Source: Sphingomonas natans
GTDB lineage: Bacteria; Pseudomonadota; Alphaproteobacteria; Sphingomonadales; Sphingomonadaceae
Assembly: GCF_030546695.1 (NCBI RefSeq)
Contig: NZ_JAUOTP010000011.1
Span: 1 to 64,000, forward strand
Length of the DNA: 64,000 nt
Direction: 5' to 3'
Every line of letters starts with the position of its first letter. Positions within the stretch are counted from its first letter, which is position 1. Made by a program: the position numbers and the translations under genes. The notes under the pieces were generated by a model. That model made no database searches, was not told the origin of the DNA, and saw only the letters and a program-made list of their open reading frames with translations. Positions 45,230 through 54,434 of this stretch are shown here, piece after piece.

Positions 45230-45553
45230 CTTCGCCTGATCCTTCAGTCACTGGTGCTCCGCACCCACTCCCATTCCGGGCCCTTCCCGGAAGATCGGAA
45301 CCGGGCATCCCGCCCGATATGTCGCCCCATTTCCAGGCCGGCGGCGCGAATGAGGCGCAGCACGGGCACTCACATTGCCGAGACGCCGCAAGACGGCCGA
45401 GCCTGGAGGTTTGGGGTTGAGGTGAGCGGCGCTTCTGCAGCCGGCTCGCCTATGTCCTGAACTCACATGTAGTGCGTCGCAGCGCGTCTGCCAAGGGGAA
45501 TAAGGGTTAACGCGCGGTAAGATTTGGCGGTTCGTCGCAGTCTTTCGTCGCCG
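45230..45553. other. 324-bp intergenic region, nothing recognised
   Basis: The gap between prmC and the DUF4167 gene has no convincing small gene on either strand and no strong terminator. It should contain the DUF4167 promoter. Short hairpin-prone pieces such as CCGGGCATCCCGCCCG occur, but none is diagnostic. Confidence 0.4.
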
Positions 45554-46363
45554 TCACCGCGTGACGACCAGACAACGATCGCGCCCGGCCAGATCGCGGC
45601 GGAGTTCGACCGCGAAACCCTGCGCGCGAAACAGCGCCGCTGCGGCCTCACCCTGCGCCGCGCCGATCTCGATCGCGGCCATCCCGCCGGGCGCGAAAGC
45701 GAGCAGGGGAGCGATCGCGCGATAGTCGTCGAGCCCGTCCGCGCCGGCCCACAAGGCGCTGCCCGGTTCATGATCGACGACGCCCGGCGGGAGGCTTTCG
45801 CCGGTGCCGATATAGGGTGGGTTGCACAGGACCAGATCGGCCGCCGCATCGCCGCGCCAGCCGCCTTCGACGAAGCAGGCGCGATCGGCGAAACCCAGCG
45901 CCTCGGCATTGGCCCGCGCCACGGCGAGCGCGGCCGGCGAGATGTCGATGCCGGTCCCCGTCGAGCCCGGCCATTGGGCGAGCGCGGCGAGCAGCAGCGC
46001 GCCCGAGCCCGTTCCCAGATCGAGGATATGAGTTGGAGGCGCGCGGCCGGCGAAATGATCGATCGCGGCCTCGATCAGCGTCTCGCTGTCGGGCCGCGGG
46101 ATCAGCACGGCGGGCGTGACCGTCAGGCTGATCGTCCAGAAATCCTGCCGGCCGATGATGTAAGCGATCGGCTCGTTGGCAATGCGGCGCGCAACGAAGC
46201 CGGCGAAGGCCTCGGGGGCGGGCCGATCACGGTCGCCGAGCAGCAGAGCCTCGCGCTTTATGCCCAAGGCCCGCGCCATCAGCAGTTCGGCATCGAGCCG
46301 CGCGGTGAGCGTGACCGCGGCGAGACGAGCGGCAGCGTCGCGCAGCGCTGCGTCGATCGTCAC
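45554..46363 (-). CDS. prmC: Release factor glutamine methyltransferase
   Basis: A 269-residue enzyme that methylates the Gln of the GGQ motif in release factors RF1 and RF2. The SAM-binding ILDLGTGSGALLLAAL and the catalytic NPPY (181-184, LVLCNPPYIG) are present, with the N-terminal helical domain and the IGRQDFWTISLTV segment that leads into it. It lies in the same run as prfA, whose product it modifies, separated by a small gene that overlaps it by 4 bp. Confidence 0.96.
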   Translation of the reverse strand: MTIDAALRDAAARLAAVTLTARLDAELLMARALGIKREALLLGDRDRPAPEAFAGFVARRIANEPIAYIIGRQDFWTISLTVTPAVLIPRPDSETLIEAAIDHFAGRAPPTHILDLGTGSGALLLAALAQWPGSTGTGIDISPAALAVARANAEALGFADRACFVEGGWRGDAAADLVLCNPPYIGTGESLPPGVVDHEPGSALWAGADGLDDYRAIAPLLAFAPGGMAAIEIGAAQGEAAAALFRAQGFAVELRRDLAGRDRCLVVTR

Positions 46364-46746
46364 TTGCCGCCCTGCGCCTGGCGCGCAGCGCGCTGGCGGC
46401 GCTTCCAGTCGCCCCAGTCGTTATAGTCGCGCTTGGCGCAGCCGAAGGCACCGCCCGCGCCGACCGCGCTGCACGATCCGGTGCCCGTGTCGCCGACGCC
46501 GTCGAGCGCCTCCTCGGTCGTCTTCAGCTTGGGATCGGTCTCGGCGAAGCGCGGATCGAGCTTGGGCAGGCGATAGGATTCGGCGATGCCGCGATCGCGC
46601 GAGCAGATCACGATCTCGTCGCCCTTGGATTCGGGGCAGGCACGGATCGCGTCGATCACCTTCTGGCGGATCTCCGCCGTCGCCGCGGCGACCGGCTCGG
46701 CCGGCGGATCGGCGGCGGCCAGAGCGAGGATCAGCAGGAGCGGCAT
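46360..46746 (-). CDS. Small exported protein between prfA and prmC, unknown
   Basis: A 128-residue protein with a short signal-like N-terminus (MPLLLILALAAADPPAEP), then a domain with KVIDAIRACPESKGDEIVICSRDRG, two Cys in CSAVGAGGAFGC and a basic C-terminal DWKRRQRAARQAQ. The sequence ACP...DEIVICSR recurs in small sphingomonad exported proteins, but no function is known to me. It starts 4 bp after prfA and overlaps prmC by 4 bp, so it is embedded in a translation operon. Confidence 0.75.
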   Translation of the reverse strand: MPLLLILALAAADPPAEPVAAATAEIRQKVIDAIRACPESKGDEIVICSRDRGIAESYRLPKLDPRFAETDPKLKTTEEALDGVGDTGTGSCSAVGAGGAFGCAKRDYNDWGDWKRRQRAARQAQGGK

Positions 46747-46750
46747 GGCC

Positions 46751-47833
46751 TCATTCCGAGAGCAGAGCGAGCCGCTCGGCCTCGTCCTCCGAGATCAGGG
46801 CCGAGACCAGTTCCTCCAGCCCGCCGCCCTCGAGGATCTCGGGCAAACGATGCAGCGTCAGGTTGATGCGGTGATCGGTCACGCGGCCCTGCGGGAAATT
46901 GTAGGTGCGGATACGTTCGCTGCGATCGCCTGAACCCACCATGGATTTGCGCGCGCCCGAGCGCTCGTTCGCCAGCCGCGCGCGCTCCGCCTCGTACAAA
47001 CGCGAGCGCAGCACCTTCATCGCTTTCTCTTTGTTCTTGTGCTGCGATTTCTCGTCCTGCTGGATCACGACCGTGCCCGTAGGGATATGGACGATGCGCA
47101 CCGCCGAATCGGTGGTGTTGACCGATTGGCCGCCCGGGCCGGACGAGCGATAGACATCGATCCGCAGATCCTTGTCTGCGATCTGGACGTCGACCTCCTC
47201 GGCCTCGGGCAGGACCGCCACGGTCGCCGCGCTCGTGTGGATACGCCCGCCGCTCTCGGTGACGGGGACGCGCTGAACGCGGTGGACGCCGCTTTCGAAC
47301 TTCAGCTTGGCGAACACGCCCGCGCCGGTGATCGAGGCGATGACTTCCTTGAAGCCGCCCATTTCGGCGGCGGAGGCGGACATCATCTCGACGCGCCAGC
47401 CGCGATCGTCGGCATAACGCTGGTACATGCGGAACAGGTCGCCCGCGAAGAGCGCGGCCTCGTCCCCGCCGGTGCCCGCGCGGATTTCGAGGATCGCCGA
47501 GCGCTCGTCGGCGGCATCCTTGGGGAGGAGCGAGAGCGCGAGCCTGCGCTCGGCAACGACGAGCTTGTCGCGCAGATCGGCCAGTTCCTCGCCGGCCATC
47601 GATTTCAGCTCGGGATCGGCCTCCTCGTCCTCGATCATGTAGGAGAGCGAGGCGAGCTCCTGCCGGTAGCGGCGGACCTCGGTCGCGGCCTGCGCGACCG
47701 GCTCTAGCTCGGCATAATCCTTGGAGAGCTTCACGAACTGATCGGCGGCGAGATCGCCGCGCGACATCTGCGCGGACAATTCGTCGCGGCGCGCCTCGAT
47801 CTGGCGGATGCGCTCGAGGGGGATCGTGGTCAT
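46751..47833 (-). CDS. prfA: Peptide chain release factor 1
   Basis: A 360-residue factor that ends translation at UAA and UAG. The GGQ catalytic motif is at 234-236 ([18 protein letters not shown]), the stop-codon-reading PVT at 190-192 ([15 protein letters not shown]), and [21 protein letters not shown] is typical of RF1. Its Gln is the target of PrmC encoded two genes downstream. It overlaps hisS by 4 bp. Confidence 0.97.
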   Translation of the reverse strand: MTTIPLERIRQIEARRDELSAQMSRGDLAADQFVKLSKDYAELEPVAQAATEVRRYRQELASLSYMIEDEEADPELKSMAGEELADLRDKLVVAERRLALSLLPKDAADERSAILEIRAGTGGDEAALFAGDLFRMYQRYADDRGWRVEMMSASAAEMGGFKEVIASITGAGVFAKLKFESGVHRVQRVPVTESGGRIHTSAATVAVLPEAEEVDVQIADKDLRIDVYRSSGPGGQSVNTTDSAVRIVHIPTGTVVIQQDEKSQHKNKEKAMKVLRSRLYEAERARLANERSGARKSMVGSGDRSERIRTYNFPQGRVTDHRINLTLHRLPEILEGGGLEELVSALISEDEAERLALLSE

Positions 47834-49167
47834 AGGGCAGGCAACGGGACCACCGTATCGAGCTGATTTGCTGTCGGTTTCAAAGGATCTTCAGTATCGA
47901 TGATCTTGGCGCTCAGAGCATCAACGATAGTGTAGACTGCTTGATCTCCGCCTTCGTGATCGTGATTGGCTCGGATCGATATTCCGAAATTTCGGCTACC
48001 GTCTGGGTGCGATCTAGGCCCCGTAACCACCACCCTGCTACGCGATTGAGATTTCGCGGCCAGCTCGAAGCGCCGCTTGATATTGCCCTTGAACGCGATC
48101 TCCGCGCTGACCCCTTTCGCTCGTAGCGCCGCAACGATGGTAGAGGCGTTCTCTTCAGCAGCAGAGGATTCCGGTATGACGGTTGCGAAGGGGCGATCTG
48201 CCTCCGGTGCATCAATCAGCATCGCTAGCCGCTCGATCCCCGCCGCCCAGCCGACCGCGGGCGTGTGCGCGCCGCCAAGCGTCTCGATCAGCCCATCATA
48301 GCGGCCGCCGCCGAGGACGGTGCCTTGCGCGCCAAGACGATCGGTGACGAATTCGAAGGCGGTGTGGCGGTAATAGTCGAGGCCGCGCACGAGCCGGGCG
48401 TTGCGCGTCCACTGGACGCCGGCGGCGTCGAGCCCCTTCGTCACCGCCTCGAAGAAAGCGCCCGCCTCGCTCGACATATAGGCGTCGATTTCGGGCGCGG
48501 CGTCGGCGATCGGGCGGTCGCGGGGGTCCTTGCTGTCGAGAATGCGCAGCGGATTCTTGGCCAAGCGCGCGACGCTCTCCTCCGACAGCGCATCCTTGGC
48601 GCCCTCAAAATGCGCGACGAGCGCCTCGCGCCACGCATCGCGCGTCGCCGAATCGCCCAAAGTGTTGAGCTGGAGCGTCACGCCATCCGCGACGCCCAGC
48701 TCGTTCAGAAGCTGATCGGCGAAAGCGAGCAGTTCGACGTCGGCGGCAGGCTCGGCCGCGCCGATCACCTCGGCATCAAGCTGGTGGAACTGGCGGAAGC
48801 GGCCTTTCTGTGGGCGCTCGTAGCGAAACAATGCCCCGTGCGTGCCGACCTTCAACGGCGCATATTGCTGCCAACCCTCGGTCAGATAGGCCCGGGCGAT
48901 GCCCGCGGTGAATTCGGGGCGGAGCGTCAGGCTATCGCCCCCGCGATCCTCGAACGAATACATCTCCTTGGAGACGACGTCGGTCGTCTCGCCGAGACTG
49001 CGCGAGAAGACCGCGGTCGCCTCGAACACGGGCACCTCGACGCGGCCGAAGCCGTAGAGCCGGCGGACGCGCTCGAACGTCTCGACGACCTTCGTGAAGC
49101 GCTGCGCCTCTTCGCCGAGCATGCTTTGGGTGCCGCGCACGGCCTTGGGTGTTTCGATCTTCGCCAT
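47830..49167 (-). CDS. hisS: Histidyl-tRNA synthetase with an unusual C-terminal domain
   Basis: A 445-residue class II synthetase. Catalytic-domain features are normal: [15 protein letters not shown], motif 2 [20 protein letters not shown], His[24 protein letters not shown] and motif 3 [14 protein letters not shown]. The anticodon-binding region from about residue 312 is diverged: it retains [31 protein letters not shown]-type sequence but then lacks the usual LGEDEL and tail. That same part has much lower G+C (47-50% in the last 120 bp, against 73% just before the change) and different codon use. ATG 49167 is chosen over 49206. Confidence 0.94.
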   Translation of the reverse strand: MAKIETPKAVRGTQSMLGEEAQRFTKVVETFERVRRLYGFGRVEVPVFEATAVFSRSLGETTDVVSKEMYSFEDRGGDSLTLRPEFTAGIARAYLTEGWQQYAPLKVGTHGALFRYERPQKGRFRQFHQLDAEVIGAAEPAADVELLAFADQLLNELGVADGVTLQLNTLGDSATRDAWREALVAHFEGAKDALSEESVARLAKNPLRILDSKDPRDRPIADAAPEIDAYMSSEAGAFFEAVTKGLDAAGVQWTRNARLVRGLDYYRHTAFEFVTDRLGAQGTVLGGGRYDGLIETLGGAHTPAVGWAAGIERLAMLIDAPEADRPFATVIPESSAAEENASTIVAALRAKGVSAEIAFKGNIKRRFELAAKSQSRSRVVVTGPRSHPDGSRNFGISIRANHDHEGGDQAVYTIVDALSAKIIDTEDPLKPTANQLDTVVPLPAL

Positions 49168-49271
49168 AGACGCGCGGCCTCTAGTGGATTGGCCCGGCAT
49201 CGTCACCTCTCACGGCGCGGCGCCAGAAGCCCTCTTGCCCCTGTTGCGTCGCACCATTACCAACCCGCGCC

Positions 49272-49841
49272 ATGAACATCGATCTCATCCCCACGGGCGC
49301 GAACCCGCCGCACGAACTCAACGTCGTCATCGAGGTGCCGACCGGCGGCGAGCCGGTGAAGTACGAGTTCGATAAGAAATCCGGCGCCTTGTTCGTCGAT
49401 CGCATCCTGCACACGCCGATGCGCTATCCGGCCAATTACGGCTTCGTACCGCACACGCTTTCGCCGGACGGCGATCCGCTCGACGCGCTCGTCATCTCGC
49501 GCACGCCCTTCATCCCGGGCTGCGTCGTGCGCGCGCGGCCGATCGCGGTGCTGAAGCTGGAGGACGAGGCCGGCGGCGACGAGAAGCTCGTCTGCGTGCC
49601 GACCGATTCGACCTTCCCTTATTATCACGACGTGCTGGAAAAGGGCGATCTGCCCGAGATCGTGATGCAGCAGATCGAGCACTTCTTCACCCATTACAAG
49701 GATTTGGAAAAGAAGAAGTGGGTCCGGATCGGCATGTGGGGTGACACGGCCGAGGCCAAGGAGATCATCCTCGAGGCGATCGAGGCGGCCGAGCGCAAGA
49801 AGGCCGAGACCGGCACCGACGCGGGCGCCAAGCAGCTCTAA
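49272..49841 (+). CDS. ppa: Inorganic pyrophosphatase
   Basis: A 189-residue soluble family I pyrophosphatase. The signature SPDGDPLDALVI (Asp66, Asp68, Asp71 binding magnesium) and the N-terminal VVIEVPTGGEPVKYEFDKKSG are present, with RYPANYGFVPHT and HFFTHYKDLEKKKWV. It drives biosynthetic reactions by hydrolysing pyrophosphate. It diverges from hisS, 104 bp apart, and is followed by a family B repeat. Confidence 0.96.
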   Translation: MNIDLIPTGANPPHELNVVIEVPTGGEPVKYEFDKKSGALFVDRILHTPMRYPANYGFVPHTLSPDGDPLDALVISRTPFIPGCVVRARPIAVLKLEDEAGGDEKLVCVPTDSTFPYYHDVLEKGDLPEIVMQQIEHFFTHYKDLEKKKWVRIGMWGDTAEAKEIILEAIEAAERKKAETGTDAGAKQL

Positions 49842-49846
49842 ACCGA

Positions 49847-49937
49847 CCGTTTGCCCTGAGCTTGTCGAAGGGCCGTCCTTCTCCGATACCTCCGCAGAGG
49901 GAGAAGGACGGTGCTTCGACAGGCTCAGCACGAACGG
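49847..49937. repeat. Palindromic repeat, family B, copy 3, containing the amidase start
   Basis: The arms CCGTTTGCCCTGAGCTTGTC and GACAGGCTCAGCACGAACGG match the family B ends; a second inner stem CCGTCCTTCTCC / GGAGAAGGACGG is perfect apart from a short loop. It begins 6 bases after ppa. A GTG in the right half (49911) opens the amidase reading frame. Confidence 0.85.
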
Positions 49938-51413
49938 AAATGGGGTTGGTCGGCGGCGATTGCCGCGCTGCTCCTCTCCGGGTCCGGTAGCGCCGCCGTC
50001 CCGCCGCCCGGCCCCGCCGAACAGGCCGCGACCGAGGCACTCGCTCGGATCGCGCGGAGCAATCCCCGCCTGAAGGCCGTCCTCGCGATCAATCCGCACG
50101 CGCCGGCGCAGGCGCGCGCGCTGGATCGGCAGCGCATGGCGCGCGGGGCCCTGTTCGGCCGTCCGATCCTGATCAAGGACAATATCGAGACGCAGGACCA
50201 GCCGACGACGGCAGGCAGCCTCGCGCTCATCGCTAACGATACGAAGCGCGACGCGCCGATCGTGACCGGGCTGCGCGCGGCGGGAGCGGTCATTCTTGGC
50301 AAGACCAATCTCAGCGAATGGGCCAATATCCGTTCGACCGCCTCGGTCTCGGGCTGGAGCGCGGTCGGCGGACAGACCGTCAACGCGCATGATCCGGCGC
50401 GGACGCCGAGCGGCTCCTCGGCCGGGAGCGGCGCCGCGGTCGCGGCCGGGCTCGTCGATCTCGCGATCGGCACCGAGACGGACGGATCGATCACCGGCCC
50501 GGCCGCGGTCAACGGCGTCGTCGGGCTCAAGCCCACGGTCGGGCTCGTCAGCCGGACGTATGTCGTTCCGATCAGCCACAGCCAGGATACGCCCGGGCCG
50601 ATGACGCGCACGGTGCGCGACGCGGCACTGGTGCTCGCGGCGATCGCCGGGCGCGATCCCGCCGATCCCGCGACGGCGCAGGCCGACGCGCACCGCGCCG
50701 ATTATGCTGCGGCGCTGAGGCCGGATGCGCTGAAGGGCGTCCGCATCGGCGTGATGCGCTTCGATACCGGCCTGTCGGCAGGGACCGACATCGTCTTCGA
50801 GGCAGCGCTGGCGGTGTTGCGCGCGCAGGGCGCGGTTCTCGTCGACATCAAGGAGAGCAGGTTCGATCCCACGATCGGCGCGGACGAGCATGTGGTGCTC
50901 ATGACCGAACTGAAAGCCGACCTGAACGGCTATCTCGCCGGCGCCGCGCCCAAGGTAACCGCGCGGACTTTGGCGGATCTAATCGCGTTCAACATCGCCA
51001 ATGCCGATCGCGAGATGCCGCTGTTCGGACAGGAAAGCTTCCTCGAAGCCGAGAAGACCAAGGGCCTAGACGATCCGGCCTATCTCGCCGCGCGCGACCG
51101 GGCGAAGCGCCATGCCGGGCCGGAGGGAATCGATCGGCTGCTCCACGAATATGACGTCGCTGCGCTCGTCGGCCCGACGCGCAATCCGGCGTCGCTGATC
51201 GATTCTGTAAACGGCGACAGCAGCCGGCGCGGGCCGGGAGCCGGCAGCATCGCCGCGGTCGCCGGCTATCCGCACCTGACCGTGCCGATGGGCGACGTGA
51301 AAGGATTGCCGGTAGGGCTGAGCTTCATCGGCACCGCATGGAGCGAGGCCAACCTACTCGGCTTCGGCGCCGCGTACGAATCGGCGCGGGGGGCGCTCGA
51401 CCCGACTCGCTAG
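49911..51413 (+). CDS. Amidase signature family hydrolase, probably exported
   Basis: A 500-residue enzyme. The Ser-Ser-Lys triad is visible as Lys89 (PILIKDNIET), cis-Ser in PSGSSAGSGAAVAAG (about 170) and nucleophile Ser193 (GTETDGSITGPAAVNG). A hydrophobic segment WGWSAAIAALLLSGSGSAAV at 11-30 looks like a signal peptide. The only usable start in frame before that segment is GTG 49911, inside a family B palindrome, so the first nine residues MLRQAQHER are translated repeat. The substrate is unknown. It may share transcription with ppa. Confidence 0.9.
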   Translation: MLRQAQHERKWGWSAAIAALLLSGSGSAAVPPPGPAEQAATEALARIARSNPRLKAVLAINPHAPAQARALDRQRMARGALFGRPILIKDNIETQDQPTTAGSLALIANDTKRDAPIVTGLRAAGAVILGKTNLSEWANIRSTASVSGWSAVGGQTVNAHDPARTPSGSSAGSGAAVAAGLVDLAIGTETDGSITGPAAVNGVVGLKPTVGLVSRTYVVPISHSQDTPGPMTRTVRDAALVLAAIAGRDPADPATAQADAHRADYAAALRPDALKGVRIGVMRFDTGLSAGTDIVFEAALAVLRAQGAVLVDIKESRFDPTIGADEHVVLMTELKADLNGYLAGAAPKVTARTLADLIAFNIANADREMPLFGQESFLEAEKTKGLDDPAYLAARDRAKRHAGPEGIDRLLHEYDVAALVGPTRNPASLIDSVNGDSSRRGPGAGSIAAVAGYPHLTVPMGDVKGLPVGLSFIGTAWSEANLLGFGAAYESARGALDPTR

Positions 51414-51512
51414 CGCCGGAAAACAGGCCAAATCGGCCGGTTAATCACGGTTACCAACTCTTAACCTTCCTAAACGAAAATAGAGGCGAGCCATTCGGAG
51501 CCTCGCTGACCC

Positions 51513-52397
51513 GTGTCGATCACCCGCCTTCCCTCCAGTATCGAGAGCGCACGCGATGACGTGCGGTCTGCGATCGGCGCGGCGGCGCAGCGGACAGGCG
51601 TGGATTTCTCGTATTTGCTGGCGCAGGCCAAGAGCGAGAGCGGGCTCAATCCGGGCGCGAAGGCGTCGGGATCGTCGGCGACGGGTCTCTACCAGTTCCT
51701 CGATCAGAGCTGGCTCGGCATCGTCAAGAAGCACGGCACCGAGCATGGCTATGGCTGGGCGGCGGACGCGATCAGCGCCAAGGCAGGCGGCGGCTTCACG
51801 GTCGCGCCGCAATATCGCCAGGCGGTGATGGCGCTGCGCGAGCAGGCCGGCCCCGCTTCGATGATGGCGGCGTCCTATGCGAGCGACAATGCGCAGAGCC
51901 TCGGCCGATCGATCGGCCGCGAGGCGAACAGCACCGATCTCTACATGTGCCATTTCCTCGGCCTCGGCGGCGCGACGCGCTTCCTGCAGGCGTGCAACGC
52001 CGCGCCCAATGCGAGCGCGGCCTCGGTCTTCCCGCGCGAGGCGCAATCGAACCGCGGCATCTTCTACGAGCGCGACGGATCGCCGCGCAGCCTTTCCGAA
52101 GTCTATTCGCTGATGGGCAGCAAGCTCGCCAAGAACGGCGCGGATACGGATGGCGACGCGCTCTCCGGCGCGTCCGATTTCTCGGTGCAGGCGGGCGATC
52201 TCGTCAGCGCACCGCCTTCCACCGGGATCAACGGCTTCCGTCTCGCGGTAGACGATACGGTCGCGACCGACGCCACGGCGACGGGCGAAGTCTCGCAGAC
52301 CCTGGCCGCGCTGGAGCAGGGCCGGATGAACGTGCTGCGCCCGACCCCGGCGCAGGCGCGGCTGGCCTATCTCATGCTGTCCATGCCGACGGTGTGA
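51513..52397 (+). CDS. Lytic transglycosylase (SLT domain) without signal peptide
   Basis: A 294-residue peptidoglycan-cleaving protein. The SLT catalytic region is AAQRTGVDFSYLLAQAKSESG, with Glu42 as the acid, then SATGLYQFLDQSWL and later GATRFLQA. The C-terminal 100 residues are low-complexity. The start is GTG 51513; an in-frame TGA lies immediately upstream (51507-51509), so no N-terminal signal peptide can be added. It lies beside motB and close to flgL-flgB. Since FlgJ here has no hydrolase domain, this enzyme may open the wall for the rod, possibly exported by the flagellar apparatus. Confidence 0.85.
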   Translation: MSITRLPSSIESARDDVRSAIGAAAQRTGVDFSYLLAQAKSESGLNPGAKASGSSATGLYQFLDQSWLGIVKKHGTEHGYGWAADAISAKAGGGFTVAPQYRQAVMALREQAGPASMMAASYASDNAQSLGRSIGREANSTDLYMCHFLGLGGATRFLQACNAAPNASAASVFPREAQSNRGIFYERDGSPRSLSEVYSLMGSKLAKNGADTDGDALSGASDFSVQAGDLVSAPPSTGINGFRLAVDDTVATDATATGEVSQTLAALEQGRMNVLRPTPAQARLAYLMLSMPTV

Positions 52398-52419
52398 GGG
52401 CCGCCTTGCGTCCCCTTTC

Positions 52420-52496
52420 CCGTTTGTCCTGAGCCTGTCGAAGGGCTGTCCTACTTCCTAAAAAGGACGGTGCTTCGACAAGCTCAGGACGAACGG
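52420..52496. repeat. Palindromic repeat, family B, copy 4
   Basis: CCGTTTGTCCTGAGCCTGTC and GACAAGCTCAGGACGAACGG are near-perfect arms, with an inner GTCCT...AGGAC stem. It lies between the convergent transglycosylase gene and motB, and may serve as a transcription barrier. It is the cleanest copy of family B in the window. Confidence 0.88.
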
Positions 52497-52510
52497 GGAA
52501 AAATTGCGGA

Positions 52511-53467
52511 TCAGTGCCCCGCCCCCTTGTGGCCGCTCTCGGCCACGACCGGCGCGTCCGCCCCGACCGAAATTTCCCCACCGCTCTCCGGCTTGTCCAT
52601 GTCGTCGCCGTTCATATAGGCGAGCGTGATCGACATGCGGCGGTTGCGCGGATCGTAGCGGTCGGCCGGGATATAGGGTTCGCGATCGGCGACGCCCTCG
52701 ATCCGGTAGAAGCGGCTCTGCGGCACGCCCGCCAGCGCCAGCGCTTGGCGCGTCGCCTCGGCGCGGCCGCTCGACAGCGTCCAGTTGTTGACCGACTGGC
52801 CGCGCGTATAAGGCAAAGCATCAGTGTGGCCGCGCAGGATCACCGGATTGGGCGCGGCCTCCACGACCTGGGCAACCTGCTCCATCAGCGTGCGCGCCTC
52901 GGGATTGAGCGTGTCCGTGCCGACCGCGAACATCGAGAAATCGGCCTTGTCGACGAGATCGATGCGCAGCCCCTCGCGCGTATCGGTGAAGCGGATATTC
53001 TCGGCGAACTTCTTGAGCGCGGGATTCTTCTGGATCTTCTCCATTAGCATCTTGGCGAGCACGCCGAAGCGGCGCTTCTCTTTCATGCGCTCGGCCTCGG
53101 ACGGGCCGCCGACCGCACTCTTGGGGATCGTCAGGCTCTTGCTGCCGGTCTGCCCGGCGCGGTGCGGATAATTGTCGACCGAGGTGATAGAATCGCCGCC
53201 CATCATCCCGTTCGAGCCCGCGCTCTTCTGCTTGAGCTGGATCATCGTCGGGGTGAAATAATCGGCGATTCCCTTGCGCTGCTTCTCGGTCGTCGCGCCG
53301 AGAATCCACATCAGCAGGAAGAAGGCCATCATCGCCGTCACGAAATCGGCGTAGGCGACCTTCCAGGCGCCGCCATGATGGCCGCCATGCCCCTCGGCGA
53401 TGATCTTCTTGACGATGATCGGACGGGGTTCGGGCTCGTTCTTCCCCCTCTTCGCCGGTGCCGCCAT
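52511..53467 (-). CDS. motB: Flagellar motor stator protein MotB
   Basis: A 318-residue stator subunit that anchors the motor to peptidoglycan. A cytoplasmic lead is followed by the membrane helix AYADFVTAMMAFFLLMWIL with proton-binding Asp41, then a plug/linker and the OmpA-like domain (VILRGHTDALPY, NNWTLSSGRAEATRQALALAGV, PRNRRMSITL). The single Asp in the helix and overall pattern indicate a proton rather than sodium motor, by inference. It lies downstream of motA, separated by a perfect palindrome of about 80 bp. Confidence 0.95.
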   Translation of the reverse strand: MAAPAKRGKNEPEPRPIIVKKIIAEGHGGHHGGAWKVAYADFVTAMMAFFLLMWILGATTEKQRKGIADYFTPTMIQLKQKSAGSNGMMGGDSITSVDNYPHRAGQTGSKSLTIPKSAVGGPSEAERMKEKRRFGVLAKMLMEKIQKNPALKKFAENIRFTDTREGLRIDLVDKADFSMFAVGTDTLNPEARTLMEQVAQVVEAAPNPVILRGHTDALPYTRGQSVNNWTLSSGRAEATRQALALAGVPQSRFYRIEGVADREPYIPADRYDPRNRRMSITLAYMNGDDMDKPESGGEISVGADAPVVAESGHKGAGH

Positions 53468-53487
53468 GATGAGTATCCCTTACCGTC

Positions 53488-53566
53488 GTGCTCCGGCGCA
53501 GGCCGGAGTCCTGCGTCACGAAGCGGTGCGCTTCCAAGTTCAGGGCTCCGGCCTGCGCCGGAGCAC
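53488..53566. repeat. Palindromic repeat, family F, between motA and motB
   Basis: GTGCTCCGGCGCAGGCCGGAG (53488-53508, 21 bases with its pair at 53546-53566) forms a perfect 21-bp inverted repeat around a 37-base loop. It occupies almost the whole motA-motB gap, so it is transcribed within the stator operon and could fold between the two coding regions. Confidence 0.88.
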
Positions 53567-53570
53567 CGGA

Positions 53571-54434
53571 TCACCGACCCCGCATGCCATCGAACACGTC
53601 GGCGAAGGCCGGCTGGTTCGAATGGGTGATGCCCGAGCGCGCGGCTTCGATGACCAGCGGCAGCGGATGGCCGTGGAGCGAGGCGACGATGATCTGCTTG
53701 ACCACCCCGTAGATCGCCGCGTCCGCCTCGATCACCTGCTTGCAGCGGTTCGCGAAGGGTCCGACGATGCCGTAGGCGAGCAGGATGCCCATGAAGGTGC
53801 CGACGAGCGCCGAGCCGATCATCGCGCCGAGGATCGAGGGCGGCTTGTCGATCGAGCCCATCGTCTTGACCACGCCGAGCACGGCGGCAACGATGCCCAG
53901 GGCCGGCAACGCATCGGCAAGATTCTGCAGCATGTCTGCCGGGCGGATGTCGTCATGGTGGTGCGTCTTCAGCGCATTGTCCATCACGTCCTCCACCGCC
54001 ATCGGATCCAGCGTGCCCGACGAGATGACGACGAGCCGCAGCGTATCCGTGATCATGTGGATGAGCGTCGAATCCTTCAGCAGCTTGGGATATTCGCCGA
54101 AGATCGCCGAGGACTTGGGATCCTCGATATGCGGCTCCAGCGCGACCGGGCCATCAGTGCGCAGCATTTTCATCAGCTTGGAGACGAGGAAGATCGTGTC
54201 GAGATAATCCTGCTTCTTGTATTTCGGGCCCTTGAAGACCTTCACGAAGCCGCCGCCGAACTGCTTCAGCTCCTTCATCGAATTGCCCGCGACGATCGCG
54301 CCCATCGCCGCACCGCCGATGATGATCATCTCGTGCGGGATGGCCTCCATGACGGGGCCGAGCGAGCCGCCGGTGAAGGCGAAGCCGCCGAACACCATGA
54401 CCAGGAGGACGACGAGGCCGATACCTGCGAACAT
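53571..54434 (-). CDS. motA: Flagellar motor stator protein MotA
   Basis: A 287-residue polytopic stator subunit. It has an N-terminal helix pair (GIGLVVLLVMVFGGFAFTGG), conserved GPVMEAIPHEMIIIGGAAMGA, the cytoplasmic torque loop with YLDTIFLVSKLMKMLR, and the late helices GSIDKPPSILGAMIGSALVGTFMGILLAYGIVGP with conserved prolines, seen in parts. It is expressed before motB; no clear flagellar promoter was found in the 112 bp upstream, apart from TTTAACCA resembling a CtrA half-site. Confidence 0.95.
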   Translation of the reverse strand: MFAGIGLVVLLVMVFGGFAFTGGSLGPVMEAIPHEMIIIGGAAMGAIVAGNSMKELKQFGGGFVKVFKGPKYKKQDYLDTIFLVSKLMKMLRTDGPVALEPHIEDPKSSAIFGEYPKLLKDSTLIHMITDTLRLVVISSGTLDPMAVEDVMDNALKTHHHDDIRPADMLQNLADALPALGIVAAVLGVVKTMGSIDKPPSILGAMIGSALVGTFMGILLAYGIVGPFANRCKQVIEADAAIYGVVKQIIVASLHGHPLPLVIEAARSGITHSNQPAFADVFDGMRGR

